From Chloroflexota bacterium (GTDB lineage Bacteria; Chloroflexota; Dehalococcoidia; SM23-28-2; RBG-16-64-32): a DNA stretch of 58,935 nt. The DNA lies in assembly GCA_022561635.1 (NCBI GenBank), contig JADFQV010000005.1, forward strand, positions 1 through 58,935. Reading direction: 5' to 3'. Positions 1 to 15,986 of the stretch are shown piece after piece (positions within the stretch are counted from its first letter, which is position 1; each line of letters starts with the position of its first letter). The position numbers and the translations under genes were made by a program. Under the pieces are notes generated by a model. It saw only the letters and a list, made by a program, of their open reading frames with translations. It searched no databases and was not told the origin of the DNA.

Positions 1-615
1 GAATGACTGCTGGATGTTCGCCCCTTCGCTGCTCACGAAAAGGTGGCGCTGCAGCTGCGTCAACGCCGAGACGTAGTTGTAGGCGATCGCGGAGTTCAGG
101 TCGCGGACCCGCGCCGAGACGTCGCGCACGTAGTCCACCGCGTCGTTCAGGGGCACGTCTCGGGGGTCGATCTCGGCCTGGAAGTGCGTCTCGTCCTGCC
201 GAACGTCGATCGGTGCCAGTTCGAGGTCGTAGAGCGAGGAGCCAAGCGCGCCGTAGCGCGAACGCGCGGCGTCCTTCCCCCGGGCGTTGGCGACCGCTCG
301 CCCGTAGGCGCTGTCCAGCGCCTCGCGCAGCCGCTCCTGGAGGCGGGGCAGGTCCGCCGTGCCGACGATCTCGCCGACGTAGCCCGGCGAAACGACGTTC
401 TGGCCGGCCAGCACGCGCACGCCGAACGAAAAGCCGTAGTCCTCGGTGCCGAACTTGTCCATCCCGTTCTCGGCGACGGCCACCTTGCCTTCGCTGATTT
501 CGATGCGCACGTCGGCGTAGCGGCAGAAGCGCTTGCTCTTCGGGTACGACGAGACGAGATCGAATACGGCGTCGCGAACGCCGGGGATGACGTCGATGCT
601 AACTTTCTCGGGCAC
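1..615 (-). CDS. TldD/PmbA-like metallopeptidase, N-terminal part (runs off window start)
   Basis: Reverse-strand reading from GTG at 615: VPEKVSIDVIPGVRDAVFDLVSSYPKSKRFCRYADVRIEISEGKVAVAENGMDKFGTEDYGFSFGVRVLAG; YADVRIE...V.ENG pattern as in TldD/PmbA. Not in the ORF track (GTG start, open end). Confidence 0.6.
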   Translation of the reverse strand, partial: MPEKVSIDVIPGVRDAVFDLVSSYPKSKRFCRYADVRIEISEGKVAVAENGMDKFGTEDYGFSFGVRVLAGQNVVSPGYVGEIVGTADLPRLQERLREALDSAYGRAVANARGKDAARSRYGALGSSLYDLELAPIDVRQDETHFQAEIDPRDVPLNDAVDYVRDVSARVRDLNSAIAYNYVSALTQLQRHLFVSSEGANIQQSF

Positions 616-703
616 GTGTTGCCTCCGTCTGGCGGGTGAGGGCGGGCGATGTGTCCTGCGGGCCGGGCACGAGCGAAATTGTAAGCGGGCGCGGCTGGCC
701 GGT

Positions 704-2132
704 CTAGTTGCCGGGCAGGGCCGTCTCGCCCATCAGGTAGCGGTCGATGCCGCGGGCGGCCGTGCGCCCTTCCTGGATCGCCCAGACGATCAGCGACTGG
801 CCGCGCGTCATGTCGCCGGCGGTGAAGACGCCGGGCACGCTGGTCGCCTTGTCCTGGCCGCAGACGACGTTGCCGCGGTCGTTCACCTCGACTCCCAGCT
901 GGTCGAGCATGTAACGCTCGGGTCCCAGGAAACCCATCGCCAGCAGCAGCAGGTCGACGCGCTCCTCGAACTCCGTTCCCGGGACTTCCTTCATCACCAT
1001 GCGGCCGTCCTCGCGTGCGAACTCGACCTGGTTGCCGTGGAGCTTCTGGAGGACGCCGTTGTCGCCTGAGAGGCGCGTCGTCTGCACCGAGAACTCACGC
1101 TCGCCGCCCTCTTCGTGCGCCGCGGACACTCGGTAGATGTTCGGGTACGTCGGCCACGGCGTGTCTGTCGGGCGGTGCTCCGGCGGTTCCGGCATGATCT
1201 CCATCTGGATGACCGACTTAGCGCCCTGGCGGTGCACCGTCCCCAGGCAGTCCGCGCCGGTATCGCCGCCGCCCAGGATGATCACCCGCTTGCCCTTCGC
1301 CGAGATAAACTGCGCCTCCGGGATCTCGTCGCCGGCGTTGCGCTTGTTCTGCAGCGGCAGGAACTCCATCGCGAAGTACGTGCCAGTCAGCTCGCGTCCC
1401 GGCACCTCCAGGTCGCGCGAGTGTGTCGCGCCGCCGGTCAGGCAGAGCGCGTCGTACTCCTTGCGCAGGTCGCCCGCGTCAATCTCCTTGCCGACGTTGG
1501 AGTTGGGGCGGAACTCGACGCCTTCGGCCTCCATCTGCTCCATGCGGCTGTCGATGGTCCACTTCTCCATCTTGAAGTCCGGGATGCCGTACCTGAGGAG
1601 GCCGCCGATCCGCGAGTCACGCTCGAACACTGTCACGGCGTGGCCGGCGCGGGCGAGCTGCTGCGCCGCCGCCAGGCCTGCGGGCCCGGAGCCGATGATG
1701 GCGACGCGCTTTCCCGTCAGGTGGTCCGGCGGCTCCGGCTTAATCCAACCCTCCTTGCGGGCGCGCTCGATAATCTCCAGTTCGATCTGCTTGATCGTCA
1801 CGGCGTCGTCGTTGATCGCCAGCACGCAGGACGATTCGCAGGGTGCGGGGCAGAGGCGGCCGGTGAACTCCGGGAAGTTGTTCGTCGCGTGCAGGCGGTC
1901 GATCGCCTCGTGCCAGAGGTCGCGGTAAACGAGGTCGTTCCAATCGGGAATGATGTTGCCCAGCGGGCAGCCCTGGTGGCAGAAGGGGATGCCGCAGTCC
2001 ATGCAGCGCGCCGCCTGCTTCTGCAGGTGTTTGGGCGGGAAGTCCTGGTAGACCTCCAACCAGTCGTGCAGGCGCTTCTTCACGGGGCGCCTCTTCGGCA
2101 CCTCGCGCGCGAACTCCATGAAGCCGGTTGGC

Positions 2133-2140
<8 letters not shown>
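704..2140 (-). CDS. gltD: Glutamate synthase (NADPH) small subunit
   Basis: [27 protein letters not shown]...[17 protein letters not shown]...[18 protein letters not shown]; overlaps gltB end by 8 nt. Confidence 0.95.
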
Positions 2141-6788
<4,648 letters not shown>

Positions 6789-6992
6789 GAGCCCTCTCCT
6801 TGTTGCCCTAGATGCGCCTGGACGCAGCGCATTTCGCAGCCCTGCGTTTCGCGCGGGAGAGCACCGTAAGCGTCGGTGGGAACGATCGGCAGAAGACAGC
6901 GGCCGGTGCATCCGGAACGCTTGCAATCGCTATAGATGTCTCAGGCTTGATCATCCGTACCTCGTCCCCGCCGCCGGAAAAAGAATGTGTGT

Positions 6993-7021
6993 AGTATACC
7001 GGCGGCTCCTGGAGTTGTCTA
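6993..7021 (-). promoter_or_regulatory. Sigma-70-type promoter for gltB
   Basis: Reverse strand TAGACA-N17-TATACT, about 200 nt upstream of gltB ATG. Confidence 0.6.
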
Positions 7022-7196
7022 CGCCGCCACGATTTGCGGTCGGGGCGGCGTACTCCATAGACGTCTTCGATTGGCGTTCAAGTTACCATAGGCGAGAGCA
7101 GGTCGTCAAAGCGTTTCTCGCGCCTCAGGAGGCAGATTTTGCCTCCGCCGCTCGCCCAAGGTATTGCATCAGGCGTGCGATTACGCTAAAACTGTC

Positions 7197-8923
<1,727 letters not shown>

Positions 8924-9027
8924 GCGGCAGCAAACTGCACAAGCAGCAGCGTTCCACATTAGGCGTGCCGCCCGGGCGCCCCGAATAGGGGCCGCGGTCG
9001 TATAATGAATCGAGAGGAAACGTAGAT

Positions 9028-9471
9028 TTGTTCACGGAGAGTGGTGAGATGATCGATCTTGAAGAGTTGCGCAACGTCGTCGACAACGCCGACGTCTTCA
9101 CGATCGGCTTTCGCATGTTCCCGGAACGACTGATCATCGACACGCGGAGCGAGGCCGAGGCCCCGCCGATGATCCGCGTCGTCAAGCCGGTCAACACCGT
9201 TGAGGAGCGATTCTTCTGGCTCGGCAAGGAACGCCCGCAGTTCTCGATGCCCGAACGCTTCACGTTCTTCATCTGGCCTCACTCCATGCGCTTCTTCGAA
9301 GACTCCGGCCTCGGCGATCTGATTCGCCAGCGCGTCTTACCCATCGACCCCGACTGCGGCCGCCAGATGGCGGAGAGCATCCAGCAGCTCGCTGTCCTGG
9401 AGCGGAAGGCAGAGCGCGACGCGATCACCGGCCGCAACTACGAGACCCTCTGGGAGCGCGTCGCAAGCTAG
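9028..9471 (+). CDS. Conserved hypothetical protein (147 aa)
   Basis: ORF with TTG start (ATG at 9049 alternative); TATAAT at 9001; no recognised family. Confidence 0.65.
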   Translation: MFTESGEMIDLEELRNVVDNADVFTIGFRMFPERLIIDTRSEAEAPPMIRVVKPVNTVEERFFWLGKERPQFSMPERFTFFIWPHSMRFFEDSGLGDLIRQRVLPIDPDCGRQMAESIQQLAVLERKAERDAITGRNYETLWERVAS

Positions 9472-9491
9472 ACATTACGTACCACGCGAAC

Positions 9492-9519
9492 GAAGGCCGC
9501 CCACTTCGGGCGGCCTTTC
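9492..9519 (+). terminator. Intrinsic terminator-like hairpin
   Basis: GGCCGCCC-acttc-GGGCGGCC followed by TTT. Confidence 0.65.
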
Positions 9520-9585
9520 GGCATCTTCCCGTCGGCCACAGCGCGCGGTAGTATCGCGCCAGACCTCAGTCGCGAAAGGAGCCCC

Positions 9586-9975
9586 ATGGAACGACGAGCA
9601 ATCAACCCCTGGAGCTGGCAGGACGCCTACGGCTTCGTCCAGGCTAACGAAATCACCGGTGCCCAGAAAGTCCTCTATTGCTCCGGCCAGACGTCGGTCG
9701 ACGAAAGTGGCACGCCTGTACATGAGGGCGACATGGCCGCCCAGGCGGGTAAGGCGCTGGACAACCTTGAGGCTGTACTCAAGGACGCCGGCATGGACCT
9801 GAGCAACGTCGTGCATCTGACGATCTACACCACGGACGTCGACGCCACGATCGCCAGCCTCGGCACAATTGGGCCACGCCTCGCTCCGATCAAGGCCGCG
9901 CAGACTCTGATCGGCGTCGCCCGCCTAGCCTTCCCGCCGATGATGATCGAGATCGAAGCCACAGCCGTCGCCTGA
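9586..9975 (+). CDS. RidA/YjgF-family protein
   Basis: LYCSGQTSVDESGTPVHEGDMAAQAGKALDNLEAVLKDAGMDLSNVVHLTIYTTDVD... Confidence 0.9.
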   Translation: MERRAINPWSWQDAYGFVQANEITGAQKVLYCSGQTSVDESGTPVHEGDMAAQAGKALDNLEAVLKDAGMDLSNVVHLTIYTTDVDATIASLGTIGPRLAPIKAAQTLIGVARLAFPPMMIEIEATAVA

Positions 9976-9978
9976 CGC

Positions 9979-10941
9979 ATGCCAGACCTCTACGGCGCCA
10001 TCGACCTTGGTGGAACCAACGTGCGGGCGGTCATCGCCGGCCTCGACGGCAAGATCAGCGGTGACGACCGGCGCCCGTCGCACGCCAGCGATGGTCTCGA
10101 CGCGACGATTGAGACGCTGCTGGCCTCCCTGGCCCAGGCGTGCTCGGCGGCCGGCGTCGAAGCCAGCGCCCTCGGCGGCCTCGGCGTCGCTACCCCCGGC
10201 TGGGTGGACACGGAACGCGGCATCGTGCCGGCGGCGCCACAGCTTGTCGGCTGGCGGGATGTGCCACTCGTCGAAATGCTGCAAGAGCGCCTCGGCCTCG
10301 CCGTCCGTCTGGAAAACGACGCCAACGCCGCCGCGCTCGGCGAGAACGTCTTCGGGGCCGGGCGCGGCACGCGGCACATGCTCTACATAACGGTAAGCAC
10401 TGGCGTCGGCGCAGGGATCATCGCCGACGGGCGCCTCTACGGCGGCGCGAAAGGTTCCGCCGGCGAGATCGGTCACACGATCGTCGACCCCTCCGGCCCG
10501 CCCTGCGGTTGCGGCAAGCGCGGCTGCCTCGAGTCGCTCTCCTCCGGCACGGCGATCGCCCGCCGGGCGGTGGAGGCCGTGGACCGCGGCGACTCAGCCG
10601 TGCTGGCCGCTATCAGAGAGCGCGAGGGTCACCTCGCCGCGCGCCTTGTCGCCGACGCTGCACGCCAGGGAGACGCGGCGAGCATCGCCATCTACGAGGA
10701 GGCGGGGTTCTTCCTGGGGATCGCACTGGCCAACGCCGTCAACTTGCTCAGCCCCGAGGCGATCGTCCTCGGTGGCGGCGTCATGCAGGCCAAGGATCTC
10801 TTCCTACCGCGCGCCGAGGAGACGATGCGCGATCGGGCGCTGGACGAGCCGTTGAAGCACATGCGCCTCGCCGAAGCCGAACTGGGCGACCGGGCCGGCG
10901 TCATGGGGATGATCGCCCGCGTCGGCCAGCCGGCTGGTTGA
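9979..10941 (+). CDS. ROK-family sugar kinase (glucokinase-like)
   Basis: AIDLGGTNVRA, LENDANAAALGE, ITVSTGVGAGII, zinc motif CGCGKRGCLES. Confidence 0.92.
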   Translation: MPDLYGAIDLGGTNVRAVIAGLDGKISGDDRRPSHASDGLDATIETLLASLAQACSAAGVEASALGGLGVATPGWVDTERGIVPAAPQLVGWRDVPLVEMLQERLGLAVRLENDANAAALGENVFGAGRGTRHMLYITVSTGVGAGIIADGRLYGGAKGSAGEIGHTIVDPSGPPCGCGKRGCLESLSSGTAIARRAVEAVDRGDSAVLAAIREREGHLAARLVADAARQGDAASIAIYEEAGFFLGIALANAVNLLSPEAIVLGGGVMQAKDLFLPRAEETMRDRALDEPLKHMRLAEAELGDRAGVMGMIARVGQPAG

Positions 10942-10947
10942 CGCGGC

Positions 10948-11466
10948 TCAGGCCCGTGCCCGCCGGCGGCGCCAGTGACGGCCCGGACGGCCCTTCTTCG
11001 GCTCTTCCGCCTCCAGCTCCGGCGCCATGTTCGCCCGCTCTCGCTCGACGATCGGCTGGCACACGGAGATGATGCGCGACAGTCGCTCGGCGATCTCGGA
11101 GGCCAGCGCGGCCGATGGCGGGTCATACGGGATCGTTTCGTGCAGACGCGCCCAGGACGCCGTCCATTCCTCTAGCTCAACCTGCGGTCCCAGCTGTGCC
11201 TGGATCTCCGGCATGTATGGCGCGATCAGCTCCGCCCAGCGGTAGGAAAAGTCGTGCGGCCCTTCGAAATGGAGGCCGATCTCGATGCGTTCTGTCTTGC
11301 GCGTCAGGCAGACCTCGTAGTGCACCTTCGGCGAGTGGAAATGCAGCTGGAACCAGACGAAGCGGACGCGGTGGGTGCAGGCTTCACGCAGCGCCGTCGG
11401 CAGCGCGGCCAGAGTCTCCTCTTCGATCCTGTCCATGAACTCGCGGACGCGCATGCGGGGCGGCAT
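10948..11466 (-). CDS. Hypothetical protein
   Basis: 172-aa ORF convergent with ROK gene, ordinary amino acid composition. Confidence 0.6.
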   Translation of the reverse strand: MPPRMRVREFMDRIEEETLAALPTALREACTHRVRFVWFQLHFHSPKVHYEVCLTRKTERIEIGLHFEGPHDFSYRWAELIAPYMPEIQAQLGPQVELEEWTASWARLHETIPYDPPSAALASEIAERLSRIISVCQPIVERERANMAPELEAEEPKKGRPGRHWRRRRARA

Positions 11467-11587
11467 GCGACCAGATTGGTGCTAACGGCGGCGCAGGTCA
11501 AGGTGTAATCAGCGCGCGGCCGCTGATACAATCGGGTCGATCGTCCACCAACGCTAGAGGCTCGCGAGCCCGAGTCGGGAGGTCTGG

Positions 11588-12382
11588 ATGGCAACGCTGA
11601 TCGTCATCGCAATCATCATCGTCCCATTCGTTATCGTCGTGATGCTGTTCGTCGGGATGTACAACGGCCTTGTGCGGTCGCGAAACCGCGTGAAAGAGGC
11701 TTGGTCTGGCATCGACGTCCAGCTAAGGCGCAGGGCGAGCCTCGTGCCCAACCTTGTCGAGACCGTGCGTGGATACGCCGAGCACGAGCGCGGGACGTTC
11801 GAAGAGGTGACGCGAGCCCGCTCCATGCTGGAGCAGGCGCAGCAGGGCGGCGGCCCGGCAGACCAAGCGCTCGCCAACAACATGCTGACGGGCGCCCTGC
11901 GGCACCTCTTCGCCGTTGCCGAGGACTATCCGGAGCTGCAGGCCGCCGGCAACTTCCGCCAGCTCCAGACCGAACTCTCCGACATCGAGGAGAAGATCGC
12001 CTTCGCGCGCCAGTTCTACAACTCCAACGTCCTCGGCTACAACAACCGCATCCAGGTCGTGCCCGCAGTGTTCATCGCCGGCACGTTCGGCTTCACCGCG
12101 GAGCAGTTCTTCGAGACGGACGAGGACGGGCGCGCCGAGGTCAGCGTCGACTTCAGCCGCGAGCCGACGCCACCGCCGGCACCCACGCCGGCGCCCCCGA
12201 CGCCTACGCCGACGCCTACGCCGACGCCTCCGCCGACGCCGCCGCCTCCGCCGACGCCGACGCCTCCGCCGACGCCTACGCCTCCGCCGACGCCTACGCC
12301 TCCGCCGACGCCCCCGCCGCCCCCGGGCGGCGGCGCTTCCGCCGGCGGGTCAGCCCCGGACCAGAGCGGGACGTCTGGCTAG
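11588..12382 (+). CDS. LemA-family membrane protein with Pro/Thr-rich C-terminal tail
   Basis: N-terminal TM, NGLVRSRNRVKEAWSGIDVQLRRRASLVPNLVETVRGYAEHE; tail (PTP/PPP)n. Confidence 0.93.
   Translation: MATLIVIAIIIVPFVIVVMLFVGMYNGLVRSRNRVKEAWSGIDVQLRRRASLVPNLVETVRGYAEHERGTFEEVTRARSMLEQAQQGGGPADQALANNMLTGALRHLFAVAEDYPELQAAGNFRQLQTELSDIEEKIAFARQFYNSNVLGYNNRIQVVPAVFIAGTFGFTAEQFFETDEDGRAEVSVDFSREPTPPPAPTPAPPTPTPTPTPTPPPTPPPPPTPTPPPTPTPPPTPTPPPTPPPPPGGGASAGGSAPDQSGTSG
12160..12335 (+). repeat. Low-complexity coding repeat (ccgacgcct/ccgccgacg units)
   Basis: Encodes PTPTPTPPPTPPPPP tail of LemA protein. Confidence 0.9.
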
Positions 12383-12394
12383 CGCGTTCGCTTG

Positions 12395-13366
12395 ATGGAC
12401 GACTCGTCCCCGGTTCCGCAAGAGCGGGTGCTCATCTGGGACCGCATCGACGCCAACAAGTGGCGCACGCTCCTCCTCATCGCGAGCTTTGTCGTCCTCA
12501 CCGCGCTCTTCTTCGCCGCCATGGGCACGGTGATCGCCCTCTACGCCGGCGTCGATCCAGAAGTCGATCCCATGCTCACGCTGCAGATCGCCGCTGCCAC
12601 CGGGCTCATCGCAACGGTCGTCGGTGTCATCATGTACTACGCCGCGACGGCCGCAGTGCTGTCGATCTCCGGCGGGCACGAGGTCACCATCGCCCAGGAG
12701 CCGGAGCTGTACCGCGTCGTCGAGAACCTGAGCATCGGCTCCGGCCTGCCGATGCCCAAGATCTGGGTGATCGAGGACAGCGCGCCGAACGCCTTCGCCG
12801 CCGGCCGCGACCCGGGGCGGGCGCACGTCGCCGTGACCCGTGGCCTCCTCGACAAGCTTGAGAAGCGCGAGCTGGAGGCTGTCATGGCGCACGAGATGTC
12901 GCACATCGGCAACTACGACATCCGGATCATGACGACGGCGGCGGTAGTCGTCGGCCTGTTGGCTCTCCTCGCGGACGTGATGCTGCGCTTCACCTGGTAC
13001 GGCGCCGGTGCGAGGCGGAGCAACCGGGGCAAGGGCGGCGGCATGGTCGCGCTGGCCCTTCTCGCCGTCTCGATCCTCTTCATCGTCCTCTCGCCGCTCA
13101 TCGCGTCCGCGTTGCGATTCGCCGTTTCCCGCCAGCGGGAGTTCCTGGCCGACGCCTCCGGCGCGCTCCTCTGCCGCAACCCCGCCGCACTGGCCGACGC
13201 TCTGGAAAAGATAGCGGCTGACCCGGAGCCGCTGGAAGTCGCGAACAAGGCCACCGCCCACCTCTACATCGAGAACCCGCTCAAGGAGCACAAGAGCTTC
13301 CTCAACGGCCTCTTCGCCACTCACCCGCCCGTGGACGAGCGCATCAAACTCCTGCGCGCGATGTGA
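12395..13366 (+). CDS. htpX: M48-family zinc metalloprotease HtpX-like
   Basis: TM helices, AVMAHEMSHIGNYD (HExxH), REFLADASGA; adjacent to LemA. Confidence 0.92.
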   Translation: MDDSSPVPQERVLIWDRIDANKWRTLLLIASFVVLTALFFAAMGTVIALYAGVDPEVDPMLTLQIAAATGLIATVVGVIMYYAATAAVLSISGGHEVTIAQEPELYRVVENLSIGSGLPMPKIWVIEDSAPNAFAAGRDPGRAHVAVTRGLLDKLEKRELEAVMAHEMSHIGNYDIRIMTTAAVVVGLLALLADVMLRFTWYGAGARRSNRGKGGGMVALALLAVSILFIVLSPLIASALRFAVSRQREFLADASGALLCRNPAALADALEKIAADPEPLEVANKATAHLYIENPLKEHKSFLNGLFATHPPVDERIKLLRAM

Positions 13367-13821
13367 CGATCGTGCCACCTCTATTGCGTCTCGCCCGCCC
13401 GGAAGACGTCGACGCCGTCACCCGGCTCATGGCCTCCGAGTCCCTGCCAGCGGTCGAAGTTGACGAGTGGCTGAGCAGCTTCTGGGTGCTGGACGACGCT
13501 GGAACGCTCGTCGGCTGCGCGGGCATCGAGCGCTACGGAGATGCGGCCCTTCTGCGGTCTGTCGTAGTGGCCGAAGCGCTGCGGGGAAGCGGCGAAGGCG
13601 TCCGCATGACGGAGCGCGCCCTGACCTTCGCAAGGGACGACGGCGCTCGGCGTTGCTATCTGTTCACGATGACCGCGCCACAGTTCTTCTCGCGGTTCGG
13701 CTTCGAACGCTGCCGGCTGGACGACTTCGAGCCCGCGGTGCGGCGGTCCTGGCAGTGGCAGGCCATCTCCGGAAACGAGGCGCTCGCGGAGCAGGTGATC
13801 CCCATGCGCGCCGATCTCTAG
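13363..13821 (+). CDS. GNAT-family N-acetyltransferase (ArsN2-like)
   Basis: LRLARPEDVDAVTRLMA...LVGCAGIERYGDAALLRSVVVAEALRGSGEG; 4-nt overlap with htpX. Confidence 0.8.
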   Translation: MTIVPPLLRLARPEDVDAVTRLMASESLPAVEVDEWLSSFWVLDDAGTLVGCAGIERYGDAALLRSVVVAEALRGSGEGVRMTERALTFARDDGARRCYLFTMTAPQFFSRFGFERCRLDDFEPAVRRSWQWQAISGNEALAEQVIPMRADL

Positions 13822-13833
13822 GCCCGCTCGTTC

Positions 13834-14877
13834 CTAGGCTGCGACTTCCACGCCGGCGCCCGCGATCACCTCGCCGATCGCCCAGACCCCCAGACCGGCC
13901 GCGCGGAAGCGGTCCTGGGCGTCGCTGGCGCGGTCCTGTGCGACCGCCATCAGCAGCCCACCCGACGTCTGTGGGTCGAACAGCACGTCGGCCATCGCCT
14001 CGCTAACCTTCGGGTCCATGCGGACGTGCTCGCCGTAGAACTCACGGTTCCGCCTCGCTCCGGCCGTGGAGATGCCGCCCTTCGCGTGCTCCAGCGCGCC
14101 CGGCAGGGTGGGCACCGCCGCTGCGATGATGCGCAGGCAGATGTCACCCGCCACCGCGATCTCCCGCGCGTGGCCCATCAGGCTGTAGCCGGTAACGTCC
14201 GTCATCGCCCTGGTGCCGATCTCGCGCGCGATGTGTGCGGCGTGGCGGTTGAGCGTCGTCATGCTCTCAACCGCGGTCGCCAGCTGCTCCGCCGACGCCT
14301 CGTCGCGGCCGGCCGCCGTCGTAATGATGCCCGTTCCCAGCGCCTTCGTCAGGAAAAGGACGTCTCCCGCCTGCGCGCCTCCTTTGCGGAAGATGGCATC
14401 CGGATGCACCAGCCCCAGCACGCAGAGGCCGTACTTCGGCTCGTCGTCGAGGATCGTGTGCCCGCCGGCGATGACGCCGCCTGCCTCGCGTACCTTTTCA
14501 GCGCCTCCCTGGATTATCCTGGCGATCGTCTCCGACGCCATGTCTTCGGGGAACGCCGCTATGTTCAGCGCCAGCACGACTTCCCCGCCCATGGCGTAGA
14601 CGTCGCTCATGGCGTTCGTCGCGGAGATCGCGCCGTAGTCGTATGCGTCGTCCACCAAAGGCGCGAAGAAGTCGACCGTCAGCACGACCGCCTGCTCGTC
14701 GTTCAAGCGATAGACGGCGGCGTCGTCCGGCGCGGTCAGGCCCACCAGCAGATCAGGCTGATCGGCGGAGAGGTCCGACAGGTGCTCCAGCACCTGCGAT
14801 AGCTCCCGCATTCCCGCCTTGCCCGCGCAACCCGCGCAGGACGCCAGCTTCGTCAGCCGCTCCGTACCGCTCGCCAT
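13834..14877 (-). CDS. selD: Selenide, water dikinase
   Basis: LTKLASCAGCAGKAG catalytic loop, DDAAVYRL, DFFAPLVDDAYDYGAISATNAMSDVYAMGG; start 14877 with aaaggag RBS. Confidence 0.93.
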   Translation of the reverse strand: MASGTERLTKLASCAGCAGKAGMRELSQVLEHLSDLSADQPDLLVGLTAPDDAAVYRLNDEQAVVLTVDFFAPLVDDAYDYGAISATNAMSDVYAMGGEVVLALNIAAFPEDMASETIARIIQGGAEKVREAGGVIAGGHTILDDEPKYGLCVLGLVHPDAIFRKGGAQAGDVLFLTKALGTGIITTAAGRDEASAEQLATAVESMTTLNRHAAHIAREIGTRAMTDVTGYSLMGHAREIAVAGDICLRIIAAAVPTLPGALEHAKGGISTAGARRNREFYGEHVRMDPKVSEAMADVLFDPQTSGGLLMAVAQDRASDAQDRFRAAGLGVWAIGEVIAGAGVEVAA

Positions 14878-14947
14878 GCCGCTCCTTTCGCTCGGTTCGT
14901 GCGTTGTCCAGTATAAGCCCGCTTTCGTCGCGCTATTCTTACTACGT

Positions 14948-15976
14948 ATGAGATCATTCCTCTCGATCACTCTGCTCCTCGTCGTCGCGCTGGCCCTCGT
15001 CGCCTGCGGCGGCGATTCGGACCCCACGACACCGACCGCGACGCCGTTCGTCATCCTCGGCACGCCGGACGGAGGCTCTCCCTCTCCCGATCCGACGAGC
15101 GCGCCGATCTCGCCGGCCGATGAGCCGCCCCTGGCGGTCGGGCCGGCCGGCGGCCTTGTTTCGCTCGACTGGCTGGCTGGCAGCGCGGCCTTTCCGGCTG
15201 TGCCGTCGCCGTTCGCCGCGCCAGTCTCCGATCCGGGTCTGCTCGCCGCCGTCCAGGCCGCGCTGAACGGCCGCGAAGGCGTGTTCAGTGTGATCGTCCA
15301 CAACCTCACTGACGGCCGCTACGCCGCCATCAACCCGAACGCCACATACTACGCCGCCAGCCTGTTCAAAGCCCCCGTTCTTCTCGAGGCGTACCGCCAG
15401 CGTGATCTGGGCCTCATCGACTTTGCGACGGAGCTGACGGTTGACGAGGACGTCGCGCAGTACGATCTCGGAACGCTGGAGTACCTGGGGATCCAGGTGG
15501 GCGACAAGGTGCTCCTGGGCGAGGCCGTCGAGGCGATGATCGTCGTCAGCGACACTTCTTTAGCGAACCTCGTGCTCGGCGAGGTCGGCTACAGTAGCGT
15601 CGACGCGACGCTCGCCGGGATCGGCGCCACAACGATGTCCGTCAGCACGAGCGACCTGCCGACCACCGCCGCCGATATGTACGCGGTCATCTCCTCGATC
15701 GCAACCGGCGCGGGCGTCTCTGAAGGGTCGCGTCAGGAGATGCTGAGCCTGATGGCGCAGGAGTGGTTCTTTAGCGGCGTGGTCGCTGGCATTCCGGCCG
15801 GTACGCCGTTCGCGCACAAGTCCGGCAGCTTTACCGACGCCACGCACGACGTTGCCCTCGTCGAGGGCCCGGCCGGCCCGTACATCATCGTCGTCCTCAG
15901 CGATCGCTCGTTCCAGTGGGCGCCGATCGCCAGCGTCTCCGACGCCGTGTGGCGATACTTCGCCGGCGGCTCCTGA
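14948..15976 (+). CDS. Class A beta-lactamase-related serine hydrolase, lipoprotein
   Basis: Lipobox LVACGG; YYAASLFKAPVLLEAYRQ (SxxK), VVSDTSLANLV (SDT), FAHKSGSF. Confidence 0.85.
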   Translation: MRSFLSITLLLVVALALVACGGDSDPTTPTATPFVILGTPDGGSPSPDPTSAPISPADEPPLAVGPAGGLVSLDWLAGSAAFPAVPSPFAAPVSDPGLLAAVQAALNGREGVFSVIVHNLTDGRYAAINPNATYYAASLFKAPVLLEAYRQRDLGLIDFATELTVDEDVAQYDLGTLEYLGIQVGDKVLLGEAVEAMIVVSDTSLANLVLGEVGYSSVDATLAGIGATTMSVSTSDLPTTAADMYAVISSIATGAGVSEGSRQEMLSLMAQEWFFSGVVAGIPAGTPFAHKSGSFTDATHDVALVEGPAGPYIIVVLSDRSFQWAPIASVSDAVWRYFAGGS

Positions 15977-15986
15977 GGTTGACGGC

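Noticed and set aside
43-1069. Plus-strand ORFs opposite TldD/PmbA and gltD
   Set aside because: GC-rich shadow ORFs antisense to well-supported genes; Arg/Ala-rich, no family resemblance.
12160-12335. Possible CRISPR or tandem repeat array
   Set aside because: In-frame low-complexity coding repeats without spacers (the same applies to 48601-48690).
13834-14877. SelD as evidence for a selenium system in this window
   Set aside because: No selA/selB/selC or selenoprotein was recognised nearby; the catalytic loop reads Cys, not UGA.
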